DNA from: JANMEX01 sp041751995
Lineage (GTDB): Bacteria > Pseudomonadota > Alphaproteobacteria > Rhizobiales > Rhizobiaceae
Length of the DNA: 17,558 nt
Direction of reading: 5' to 3'
NCBI GenBank assembly: GCA_041751995.1
Contig: JBGSHY010000028.1
Span: forward strand, 1-17,558
This document shows positions 7,548 to 14,342 of the stretch, piece after piece. Numbering within the stretch: the first letter of the stretch is position 1; every line of letters starts with the position of its first letter. The translations under genes and the position numbers were made by a program. The notes under the pieces were generated by a model, which was given only the letters and a program-made list of their open reading frames with translations, had not been told where the DNA came from and ran no database searches.

Positions 7548-8161
7548 ATATTCTTCTGGGGGAGGGCCGGAGTTTTCCGGTCCTTCTTCATCAACTGGCG
7601 CGCCAGGAAAAGCATGGCAACGGCGGCCAACACCATCCATGTGACGTCACCGGCGATGGAGGCGATGTCCTCGATGCCTTCGCCCGCCAGTGTTCCCGCG
7701 CCAATATACATCGCCACCCAAAGAGCTTCGCCGGCAACGCCTGCAAGGGTGAATTTCCACCATGGATAATCCAGCAGTCCTGCCATCAGATTGACGTAGG
7801 GACCTGCGGGCGTGATCAGCCAGCGCGTGAAGAAAACTCCGGCAATTCCCTGTTTTTCCATCACGATTTCCGCTTTGGCCATTTCCTTTTTCAACACCGG
7901 TTTGCGGCTGATCCACTCACGCGCTGATCCGCCCGCCAGCCTTCCGATCCAATAGCCCGTCTGGTCTCCCGTCACGGACGCCGCCAGTCCCCAGGCCATC
8001 ATCACCGGCAGGCTGAAGCCCAAATCTGCAGCAAGCGCGCCGGTTGCAAGCAGCAGAAGCGTTGCCGGAACAAACGGCACACCAAGCGCAGCAAGCACGA
8101 GTATGGCCGCCAACGCCGGCCCGCCATATGAGGACAGAAACTCAAGCAAGGCAGCATTCAT
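7544..8161 (-). CDS. DedA/VTT-family membrane protein
   Basis: A 205-residue polytopic inner membrane protein of the DedA (SNARE-associated/VTT) family, whose members are linked to phospholipid flipping and proton-dependent envelope functions. Hydrophobic segments lie at about 15-45, 50-66, 105-130, 135-160 and 172-190. The family core is visible as GVPFVPATLLLLATGAL (27-43), GDQTGYWIGR (65-74) and FFTRWLITPAGPYVNLMAGL (110-129, the Arg- and Pro-containing re-entrant loop), with a short basic tail. The start ATG overlaps the stop of the upstream 116-codon gene as ATGA (8158-8161), so the two are probably made together. The 3' end overlaps the alaS stop on the other strand. The family call is strong; the physiological substrate is unknown. 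Confidence 0.88.
   Translation of the reverse strand: MNAALLEFLSSYGGPALAAILVLAALGVPFVPATLLLLATGALAADLGFSLPVMMAWGLAASVTGDQTGYWIGRLAGGSAREWISRKPVLKKEMAKAEIVMEKQGIAGVFFTRWLITPAGPYVNLMAGLLDYPWWKFTLAGVAGEALWVAMYIGAGTLAGEGIEDIASIAGDVTWMVLAAVAMLFLARQLMKKDRKTPALPQKNI
7564..7588 (+). terminator. Candidate alaS terminator inside the convergent gene
   Basis: GGGCCGGA (7564-7571), loop GTTT, TCCGGTCC (7576-7583), followed by TTCTT. The eight-pair stem contains one G-U pair and the T-tract is interrupted, so it is weaker than the recA terminator. It lies 17 bases after the alaS stop and within the last codons of the DedA-family gene. Confidence 0.5.
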
Positions 8162-8508
8162 GGCTTCTGTTTCGGCTTGGCTTTCAGCTGCAAGACAGCG
8201 GATTCCACCTTTTTGATAAAGTCTTCGGCGCTCATGTCCTGGTCTTTGGCGATTTCGCCCAACGGCCTGCGATCCGGCCTGTCTGGCGGCAGTCCCAGCA
8301 AATCATGCAGTTCCTGCGGATCGATATGGTGGGCGCGGGAGACGTAACCGATGGACATCCATGGAGCGATCGGCTCGTCGGCAGCATCGCGGAAACGGAA
8401 AAACCGCAAAATCGCGCGTACCAGGAAAAACAGGAATACGGTGACAGAAGCCGCCAGCGCCAATTGCAGCAGCCGCCGCCTGGTCATGATTGTCTGCAGG
8501 TCTGCCAT
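8158..8508 (-). CDS. Small single-pass membrane protein of unknown function, coupled to DedA-like gene
   Basis: I do not recognise this 116-residue protein. A basic N-terminus (RRR at 10-12) precedes one hydrophobic segment (about 13-31, LLQLALAASVTVFLFFLV), then a basic stretch RAILRFFRFR, suggesting an anchored protein whose soluble C-terminal part may face the cytoplasm by the positive-inside rule. Residues 49-105 look like two short helical units around PWMSIGYVSRAHHIDPQELHDLLGL and RRPLGEIAKDQDMSAEDFIKKVESAV, and the tail is Lys-rich (KAKPKQKP). AAGGA (about 8515-8519) six bases before the ATG supports this start over a second Met at residue 8. Its stop overlaps the DedA-family start in ATGA, so a shared role is a fair inference. 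Confidence 0.8.
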   Translation of the reverse strand: MADLQTIMTRRRLLQLALAASVTVFLFFLVRAILRFFRFRDAADEPIAPWMSIGYVSRAHHIDPQELHDLLGLPPDRPDRRPLGEIAKDQDMSAEDFIKKVESAVLQLKAKPKQKP

Positions 8509-8606
8509 GATGCGTCCTTCAGGAAACGGCTTAGCCTTGAGGGCGTCTGCTTACACGTTAAATCTGTGTCATGTTTGAAAGCCGCGTAACAGCGCAAATG
8601 GTCACA

Positions 8607-8647
8607 CCGCCTGCCGGTCTGAATTGGGGGTGGCGAGCGGCAGGCGG
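8607..8647. repeat. Inverted repeat, 10-bp arms
   Basis: CCGCCTGCCG (8607-8616) and its exact complement CGGCAGGCGG (8638-8647) flank a 21-base loop. A second small hairpin, GTGTCG-GGG-CGACAC, follows at 8653-8667. Both sit in the 208-base gap between the GNAT gene and the small membrane protein gene, and no T-run follows on either strand. They could shape the leader of the membrane-protein operon or end icd-GNAT transcription in a factor-dependent way. Confidence 0.6.
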
Positions 8648-8716
8648 GTGACGTGTCGGGGCGACACACTTCAATATAAGTGCATTATTATTGAGATATC
8701 ACTAATATCTGCAGCT

Positions 8717-9175
8717 TCAGATGGAATTTATTTGACGCTGATAGACCATGAAGCCCGCATCATCGGCGATGCTGTCGTACAGTTTTCGCGCGGTCGAATT
8801 GCTGACTTCCGTCTGCCAATAGACCTTCGCCGCGTCGATCCTGGCGCCATGTTCATAGACGGCATTGATCAACGCGCGACCCGCACCGCTGCCGCGGGCC
8901 GACGGGTCCACATACAGATCTTCAAGATAGACATAGGGACCCGCAGACCATGTCGACAGATGTTCCTGCGCATGGGTAAAGCCGATGGGCTTGCCATCCC
9001 GCAGCGCCAGCCATCCGCGCAGCGGAACCATCGGGTCATGCAGCCGCGACCAGGTCAGGGCCGTCATTTCGGCGGGGACAGAGGCCTTGTAGAAGGTCAG
9101 ATAGTCCTCCCAAAGTGAAAGCCAGGCGGCGTGATCGCCAGGCTGAATTGGCCGGATGATCACGCCATTGTACAT
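8717..9175 (-). CDS. GNAT-family N-acetyltransferase
   Basis: A 152-residue acetyl-CoA-dependent acetyltransferase. The fold is visible from IIRPIQPGDHAAWLSLWEDYL (6-26) through the strand YLEDLYVDPSARGSGAGRALI (83-103), in which RGSGAG at 94-99 is the pyrophosphate-binding loop, to NSTARKLYDS (126-135), the usual GNAT motif B. The acceptor cannot be told from sequence. The frame is open further upstream into icd, but MYNGVIIRPI gives the family N-terminus, and its ATG overlaps the icd TGA by one base (TGATG at 9173-9177), so translation by termination-reinitiation is likely; no separate ribosome site is obvious. It would be transcribed with icd. Confidence 0.88.
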   Translation of the reverse strand: MYNGVIIRPIQPGDHAAWLSLWEDYLTFYKASVPAEMTALTWSRLHDPMVPLRGWLALRDGKPIGFTHAQEHLSTWSAGPYVYLEDLYVDPSARGSGAGRALINAVYEHGARIDAAKVYWQTEVSNSTARKLYDSIADDAGFMVYQRQINSI

Positions 9176-10389
9176 CAGGAAGACATCGCCGCCTTGAGGT
9201 TTTCGTCGATCTTGTCGAGGAAGCCGGTGGTGGAAAGCCACGGCTGATCAGGGCCGATCAGCAGCGCCAGATCCTTGGTCATGTAGCCACCTTCAACGGT
9301 GGCGACGCAGACCTTTTCCAGGGTCAGCGAGAACTTCATCAGATCCTTGTTGCCGTCGAGTTTGGCGCGGTGGGCAAGGCCACGCGTCCAGGCGAAGATC
9401 GAAGCGATCGAGTTGGTCGAGGTTTCCTCGCCCTTCTGGTGCTGGCGGTAGTGGCGGGTGACGGTGCCGTGTGCGGCTTCCGCTTCGACGATCTGGCCAT
9501 CCGGAGTCATCAGGACCGAGGTCATCAGGCCGAGCGAGCCGAAGCCCTGCGCCACGATGTCGGACTGCACGTCGCCGTCATAGTTCTTGGTCGCCCAGAC
9601 ATAGCCGCCGGACCATTTCAGCGCCGAAGCCACCATGTCGTCGATCAGGCGGTGTTCGTACCAGATCTTCTTTTCCTTGAATGCGGCTTCGAATTCTTCC
9701 TTGTAAACTTCTTCGAAGATGTCCTTGAAGCGACCGTCATAGGCTTTCAGGATCGTGTTCTTGGTCGACAGATACACCGGATAGCCGCGCTGCAATCCAT
9801 AGTTCAGCGAGGCGCGGGCAAAGTCGCGGATCGAATCGTCGAGGTTGTACATGGCCATCGCCACGCCTGCGCCCGGCGCATCATAGACTTCGTGCTCAAT
9901 CACGGCGCCGTCGTCACCGATGAACTTGATCGACAGCTTGCCTTTGCCGGGGAAGCGGAAGTCGGTGGCGCGGTACTGGTCGCCAAACGCATGACGGCCG
10001 ACAACGATCGGCTTGGTCCAGCCCGGCACGAGGCGCGGCACGTTCTGGCAGATGATCGGTTCGCGGAAAATCACGCCACCGAGGATGTTGCGGATGGTGC
10101 CGTTGGGCGACTTCCACATCTTCTTCAGCTTGAATTCTTCAACCCGCTGCTCATCGGGGGTGATGGTGGCGCATTTGATGCCGACGCCATATTCCTTGAT
10201 GGCGTTCGCCGCGTCGATGGTCACCGGGGCGTTGGTGGCGGCGCGGGGCTCGATGCCGAGGTCAAAATACTTGATGTCAATGTCAAGGTACGGGTGGATC
10301 AGCTTTTCCTTGATGAAATCCCAGATGATGCGGGTCATTTCGTCGCCGTCGAGATCGACGACCGGGTTAGCTACCTTGATCTTGGCCAT
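9175..10389 (-). CDS. icd: NADP-dependent isocitrate dehydrogenase
   Basis: Oxidatively decarboxylates isocitrate to 2-oxoglutarate in the TCA cycle, producing NADPH. The 404 residues match the dimeric, eukaryote-like type II NADP-IDH found in rhizobia rather than the E. coli enzyme. Substrate-binding KSPNGTIRNILGG and FREPI lie near residues 93-110. The catalytic and metal region is intact (LIDDMVASALKWSGGYVWATKNYDGDVQSD, with the conserved Asp cluster), and the cofactor motif HGTVTRHYR follows. The frame is open to 10584, but MAKIKVANPVVDLDGDEM is the standard N-terminus, and AAGGA six bases before this ATG (about 10396-10400) confirms it. The stop overlaps the GNAT start. Confidence 0.98.
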   Translation of the reverse strand: MAKIKVANPVVDLDGDEMTRIIWDFIKEKLIHPYLDIDIKYFDLGIEPRAATNAPVTIDAANAIKEYGVGIKCATITPDEQRVEEFKLKKMWKSPNGTIRNILGGVIFREPIICQNVPRLVPGWTKPIVVGRHAFGDQYRATDFRFPGKGKLSIKFIGDDGAVIEHEVYDAPGAGVAMAMYNLDDSIRDFARASLNYGLQRGYPVYLSTKNTILKAYDGRFKDIFEEVYKEEFEAAFKEKKIWYEHRLIDDMVASALKWSGGYVWATKNYDGDVQSDIVAQGFGSLGLMTSVLMTPDGQIVEAEAAHGTVTRHYRQHQKGEETSTNSIASIFAWTRGLAHRAKLDGNKDLMKFSLTLEKVCVATVEGGYMTKDLALLIGPDQPWLSTTGFLDKIDENLKAAMSS

Positions 10390-10420
10390 GGATTTTCCTT
10401 CAGGATGCGGGGCTGCACAC

Positions 10421-10472
10421 AAGGCCATCTGGCCTTTGTCCGCCCCTATAACACCAAGGTTTGGCAAGGCAA
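10421..10472 (-). promoter_or_regulatory. icd: Candidate icd promoter with 5' leader inverted repeat
   Basis: On the minus strand TTGCCT (10467-10472), a 16-base spacer and TATAGG (10445-10450) resemble a sigma-70 promoter. Just downstream, at the expected transcript start, AAGGCCA-N2-TGGCCTT (10421-10436) is a 7-bp-arm inverted repeat that could be an operator or a 5' hairpin. Sequence evidence only. Confidence 0.4.
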
Positions 10473-10502
10473 AGTGCTGCTTTCGGCGCGTTTCCCGTAA
10501 CG

Positions 10503-10613
10503 TCAGGGCATCAGCACGGCGCGGATCGCGAAGGCGGCGACACCGAGCGCCATGACACTCGCCAGCCAGATGCCGCCAAACCACAACAGCTTAGAAGTGC
10601 GGCTCTCCCGCAT
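10503..10613 (-). CDS. DUF2474-family small membrane protein, third gene of the bd oxidase operon
   Basis: A 36-codon gene that is easy to miss. It starts one base after the cydB stop (TGA-C-ATG, 10611-10617) and ends with TGA at 10503-10505. The product begins MRESRTSKLLWFGGIWLA and has one hydrophobic segment (about residues 9-30) ending in IRAVLMP. Position, length, a basic N-terminus before a Trp-containing helix and the final Met-Pro agree with DUF2474 proteins, which are found directly after cydB/cioB in proteobacteria. By analogy with CydX of E. coli it may be a small oxidase subunit that stabilises the haems; that role is inferred. The immediate stop-start spacing implies translational coupling. 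Confidence 0.88.
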   Translation of the reverse strand: MRESRTSKLLWFGGIWLASVMALGVAAFAIRAVLMP

Positions 10614-10614
10614 G

Positions 10615-11619
10615 TCAGTGATACCCGCCCTCGGCCGATATCTTGCCGCGGAACACCCAATATGACCATGCAGTGTAGGCAAGGATCATCGGCACAAGCA
10701 CGACTGTGCCGGCAAGCAGGAATTTCAGCGAGTTCTCCGGCGCCGCCGCCTGCCATATCGTAACCGAAAACGGCACGATGTACGGATAGAAGGAAATGCC
10801 CAGCCCGATATAACAAAGCACGAACAGTCCGAGTGAGGCCAGAAAGGGCTGCAGTTCGCGGCGCTTTTGAATGCCACTGTAGAGAAGCCAGGCGCAGCCG
10901 AGCACCAGAAGCGGCACCGGCGCGGTGTAGAGCATCTGCGGAAACACAAACCAGCGGTCCATGAAATCCGGGTTGAGGAACGGCGTCCAGAGACTGACGA
11001 TGCCGATCAACCCGAGCGTGGCAACGCCGGTTATCCTGGCTGCCTGATACGATTTTTCCTGCAGGCTACCTTCGGTCTTGTAGATCAGCCAGCCGGCGCC
11101 GAGCAGCGCATAGCCCGACACCAGAGCGATGCCGGTCATGAAACTGAAAGGCGTCAGCCAGTCCCACCAGCCTCCGCTATAGGCCCGGCCTGTTACTGGT
11201 ATGCCCTGAACCAGCGCGCCGAGCGCAATGCCTTGTGCAAAAGTCGCCAGAAGTGAACCGCCCGCAAAGGCCCAATCCCAGAGGAACTTGCCGCGTTTGG
11301 TTTTCCAGCGAAACTCAAACGCCACGCCCCGGAACACCAGCGCCAAAAGCATCAGGATGATTGGGGCGTAAAGCGCAGGCATGATGACCGAATAGGCAAG
11401 CGGGAATACGGCGAACAGCCCGCCGCCGCCCAGCACCAGCCACGTTTCATTGCCGTCCCAAACCGGCGCGACAGAGTTCATCATCATGTCGCGGTCTTCC
11501 TCTTTCTTGAAGAACGGGAAGAGAATGCCGATGCCAAGATCAAAACCATCGAGAATGACATAGGCCAGCACGGCAAATGCGATCAACCCGGCCCAGATGA
11601 ACGGATAATCAATCACCAT
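10615..11619 (-). CDS. cydB: Cytochrome bd-type quinol oxidase subunit II
   Basis: Non-haem-ligating membrane subunit of the bd oxidase, paired with CydA just upstream. The 334 residues contain the family signatures ILDGFDLGIGILFPF near 22-36 and VAPVWDGNETWLVLGGGGLFAVFPLAYS near 49-76, with about eight or nine hydrophobic segments. Two adjacent ATG codons are possible; AGGAGG at 11625-11630 is five bases from the second (11619) and only two from the first (11622), so the second is preferred. The Shine-Dalgarno overlaps the cydA TAG stop. A DUF2474 gene follows one base after the stop. No cydDC transporter genes are in the window. Confidence 0.96.
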   Translation of the reverse strand: MVIDYPFIWAGLIAFAVLAYVILDGFDLGIGILFPFFKKEEDRDMMMNSVAPVWDGNETWLVLGGGGLFAVFPLAYSVIMPALYAPIILMLLALVFRGVAFEFRWKTKRGKFLWDWAFAGGSLLATFAQGIALGALVQGIPVTGRAYSGGWWDWLTPFSFMTGIALVSGYALLGAGWLIYKTEGSLQEKSYQAARITGVATLGLIGIVSLWTPFLNPDFMDRWFVFPQMLYTAPVPLLVLGCAWLLYSGIQKRRELQPFLASLGLFVLCYIGLGISFYPYIVPFSVTIWQAAAPENSLKFLLAGTVVLVPMILAYTAWSYWVFRGKISAEGGYH

Positions 11620-11628
11620 CATCGCCTC

Positions 11629-13020
11629 CTATTTCAGAACCAGTTTTATGGTAGGCGTAATACCAGCGGCACGGATCGGCCCCTCGGCGGGCAAGTCATC
11701 CTCGAATTTGGTGGGCGATTTGGCCATTTCGCGGAAAATGTAGAAAATGCCGGCTCCGAATAGAATGAAGTAAACCACCACAAAGGAGATCAACGAAGCG
11801 CCGACTGCCGCTGCGTCAACGGCGGACGAGGATTCTGTGGTGCGCAGCAGGCCATAAACTGTGAATGGCTGACGGCCGACTTCGGTTACGGTCCAACCTG
11901 CCAGCAGCGCGATGAAGCCGGACGGCCCCATGACAATTGCCGCACGGTGCAGCCATGGCGACTGGTAGAGCGTCTTGCGATAGCGCAGCCACAGGCTCCA
12001 CAGCCCCAGCCCAAGCATCGCAAAGCCAATGCCCACCATGATCCGGAAAGCCCAGAACACCGGCCCCACCGGCGGGCGCTCAGCCGCGGGCCACTCCTTC
12101 AGCCCCTTGATTTCGCCGTCGAGGCTATGTGTCAGAATCAGGCTGCCGAGTTTCGGGATTTCGATCTTGTAATCGACCCGCTCTTCTTTTGAATTCGGAA
12201 TTCCAAACAGGATCAGCGGCGCGCCCTTCTTTGTCTCGAAATGCCCTTCCATCGCCGCGATCTTGCGCGGCTGATGTTCGAGCGTGTTGAGGCCATGCAG
12301 ATCGCCTGCCATGATCTGGATTGGCGCGACAATCGCCGCCATCCACATCGCCATGGAGAACATGATCTTTGCAGCGGGATTGTCCTGCTTCTTGAGAAGA
12401 TGCCATGCCCCGACCGCACCGACGACAAAGGCGGTCGTCAGATAGGCCGCCAGCACCATGTGCGCCAGCCGGTAGGGGAATGACGGATTGAAGATCACTT
12501 CCATCCAGTCTGTGACAATGAATTGCCCCGCCTCATTCATCGCATAGCCGGCGGGCGTCTGCATCCAGCTGTTCACCGCCAGAATCCAGAACGAGGAAAT
12601 GAACGTGCCGACCGCCACCATGACGGTTGCGAACAGATGCAGTCCCGGCCCGACCCGCTCACGCCCGAACAGCATCACGCCAAGAAATCCGGCTTCGAGA
12701 AAGAAGGCGGTCAGAACCTCATAGCCCATCAGCGGCCCGAGCACCGGCCCGGTCTTGTCTGCAAAGACGCTCCAGTTGGTGCCAAACTGATAGCTCATCA
12801 CAATGCCGGAGACGACGCCCATGCCGAAGGTGATGGCGAATATGCGCTTCCAATAATCGAATACGTCCAGATAGGTCTGGTTGCCCGTCACCCTGTGTAA
12901 CCCGTTCAACACGGCAAGAAAGCTTGCCAAGCCAATCGTGAAAGCGGGAAAAACGATATGAAAGCCGATCGTAAAGGCAAACTGGATGCGGGCAAGGAAT
13001 ACCGGATCGAAAGTGTCCAC
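11629..13020 (-). CDS. cydA: Cytochrome bd-type quinol oxidase subunit I, cyanide-insensitive (CioA) type
   Basis: Haem-bearing subunit that oxidises quinol and reduces oxygen to water at the inner membrane. Expected ligands are present: His21 (FTIGFHIVFPA), His187 (FPYRLAHMVLAA) and Met328 (FWAFRIMVG), with the channel acids Glu101 and Glu109 in GYEVLTAFFLEAG and GRQPF near the C-terminus. The periplasmic Q-loop is short, as in the cyanide-insensitive CIO group. The frame runs upstream to a GTG at 13077, but the GTG at 13018-13020 gives DTFDPVFLARIQFAF, matching the nine-residue lead of Pseudomonas CioA, with a weak GGA eight bases before it. The product is then 463 residues. Ligand numbers are by analogy with E. 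coli CydA. Confidence 0.95.
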   Translation of the reverse strand: MDTFDPVFLARIQFAFTIGFHIVFPAFTIGLASFLAVLNGLHRVTGNQTYLDVFDYWKRIFAITFGMGVVSGIVMSYQFGTNWSVFADKTGPVLGPLMGYEVLTAFFLEAGFLGVMLFGRERVGPGLHLFATVMVAVGTFISSFWILAVNSWMQTPAGYAMNEAGQFIVTDWMEVIFNPSFPYRLAHMVLAAYLTTAFVVGAVGAWHLLKKQDNPAAKIMFSMAMWMAAIVAPIQIMAGDLHGLNTLEHQPRKIAAMEGHFETKKGAPLILFGIPNSKEERVDYKIEIPKLGSLILTHSLDGEIKGLKEWPAAERPPVGPVFWAFRIMVGIGFAMLGLGLWSLWLRYRKTLYQSPWLHRAAIVMGPSGFIALLAGWTVTEVGRQPFTVYGLLRTTESSSAVDAAAVGASLISFVVVYFILFGAGIFYIFREMAKSPTKFEDDLPAEGPIRAAGITPTIKLVLK

Positions 13021-13112
13021 GTTGATGTCCAAACTTTCAGTGTTCAATTGCAGGTGATGTAATGCTTTGGCCGTCACCAGCCACTGCCATATCGCCGCAT
13101 GCTTTTCGCAAT

Positions 13113-13418
13113 CTATTTCGGTGGCAGCGTTTTGTTGAACGTCAGAGCCGCCGCCATCCAGTAGGCAAAAGCGGTATCATCCACCTCCGCATCAACAAAC
13201 CGGTATCCAGCCATCGGCTTGCCGCCCATTTCCATGACTGTGGACGGCGGCGCGGTGTCTGCGTCGAATTCCTTGCCGACACGCACCAGCAGTCCGCGTT
13301 TGGATGTTCCTGCCAGCATGTTGCCGTTCAGCATGAAACAGGTTCCGCCGAACATTTTGACTGGTGCGGCGCCCAGCGGGTCCAACCATTCGTGCAGTCT
13401 ACCGAGCATCTCTGCCAT
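13113..13418 (-). CDS. TfoX N-terminal domain protein
   Basis: A 101-residue protein made of the TfoX N-terminal domain alone: a start helix MLGRLHEWLDPLG, then KMFGGTCFMLNGNMLAGTSKRGLLVRVG (about 21-48), the core motif of the family, and YRFVDAEVDDTAFAYWMAAAL at the end. In Haemophilus TfoX/Sxy this domain is part of a competence co-activator, but stand-alone copies are common in alphaproteobacteria and have no established role, so no competence function is claimed. AGAGG (13426-13430) seven bases before the ATG supports the start. It lies 92 bases upstream of cydA on the same strand and may be co-transcribed, and it is divergent from the methyltransferase gene with a 66-base gap. Confidence 0.88.
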   Translation of the reverse strand: MAEMLGRLHEWLDPLGAAPVKMFGGTCFMLNGNMLAGTSKRGLLVRVGKEFDADTAPPSTVMEMGGKPMAGYRFVDAEVDDTAFAYWMAAALTFNKTLPPK

Positions 13419-13484
13419 CTTATTACCTCTTCGCAGTCCGATCCAAACAGGCTAAACCCGTCGCGAAAATCCGGCAACAGGACA

Positions 13485-14342
13485 ATGCATTTCATGGGAC
13501 GAACCAGCCAAGACCGCGAACTGATCACCGGCGGGCCTGTGGTCATTTTGTGCGAACCGCAGTTGGGCGAGAACATCGGCATGGTCGCCCGGGCGATGGC
13601 GAATTTCGGCCTGTCGAACCTGCGCCTCGTCAACCCGCGTGAGGGCTGGCCCAACGAGAAAGCCGAGCGCGCTGCAGCCAAGGCCGATCATGTGATCAAA
13701 GGCGTCAAGGTCTTCGACGATTTGCCGTCCGCCATTGCCGATCTCAACTTCGTGCTGGCCACGACCGCGCGTGACCGCGATGGCTACAAGCCGGTGCTGG
13801 GTCCGGTTGAAGCCGCGCGTGAATTGCGCACCCGCGACACGGCTGACCAGGTGACCGGCATCCTGTTTGGCCGCGAGCGCTGGGGCCTCAACAATGAGGA
13901 AATCAGCCTGTCCGACGCTATCGTCACCTTCCCGGTCAATCCGGCCTTTGCCTCGCTCAACATTGCACAGGCCGTGCTGTTGATGTCCTACGAGTGGATG
14001 AAGACCAGCTTTGCAGACGAAACCGCCACCGCCTTTTCTGGTCCGCAATTCGTTCCCGCCGCCAAGGAGCATACCGTCGGCCTTTTCGAGCAGCTCGAAG
14101 AGGCGCTCGACGCGCGCGGCTATTTCCGTCCGGCGCAAAAGAAAGACGTGATGAGCTTCAATCTGCGTTCGCTGCTCATGCGCGCCGAACTCACCGAAAC
14201 CGAAATCCGCATGCTGCGCGGCATTGTCACCTCGTTCGACCATTATTCCCGCCAATGGCCCAAGGGCTCCAAAGCGCCGGAGGGCAGGGCGCGCAAGCCC
14301 GCGCCTGCGCCATCGGACGGCACTGACGACAATGCACAATAA
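13485..14342 (+). CDS. trmJ: TrmJ-like tRNA (cytidine/uridine-2'-O) methyltransferase, SPOUT family
   Basis: Probably methylates the 2' hydroxyl of residue 32 in the tRNA anticodon loop using S-adenosylmethionine. The 285 residues show the three SpoU motifs: VVILCEPQLGENIGMVARAMANFG (19-42), FGRERWGLNNEE (128-139) and NPAFASLNIAQAV (152-164), which form the trefoil knot. A TrmJ-type C-terminal helical extension follows (FEQLEEALDARGYFRP and LRSLLMRAELTETEIRMLRGI), with a basic, Pro-rich tail. The frame is open far upstream, but family similarity starts just after the two Mets at 13485 and 13494; AGGA at 13479-13482 is close to the first and slightly far from the second, so the exact start is uncertain. 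The last 11 bases overlap murI. Confidence 0.92.
   Translation: MHFMGRTSQDRELITGGPVVILCEPQLGENIGMVARAMANFGLSNLRLVNPREGWPNEKAERAAAKADHVIKGVKVFDDLPSAIADLNFVLATTARDRDGYKPVLGPVEAARELRTRDTADQVTGILFGRERWGLNNEEISLSDAIVTFPVNPAFASLNIAQAVLLMSYEWMKTSFADETATAFSGPQFVPAAKEHTVGLFEQLEEALDARGYFRPAQKKDVMSFNLRSLLMRAELTETEIRMLRGIVTSFDHYSRQWPKGSKAPEGRARKPAPAPSDGTDDNAQ

Noticed and set aside
8607..8647. Inverted repeat considered as a Rho-independent terminator of icd-GNAT
   Set aside because: The loop is 21 bases and no T-run follows on either strand.
9370..10500. Long open frame of 376 codons on the plus strand opposite icd
   Set aside because: The icd protein on the other strand is complete with all motifs; this frame has no family features and is a codon-bias shadow.
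13021..13077. N-terminal extension of CydA to 482 residues from a GTG at 13077
   Set aside because: CioA proteins begin about nine residues before the ARIQFAF motif, which fits the GTG at 13020; the extension is not membrane-like. It is not fully excluded.
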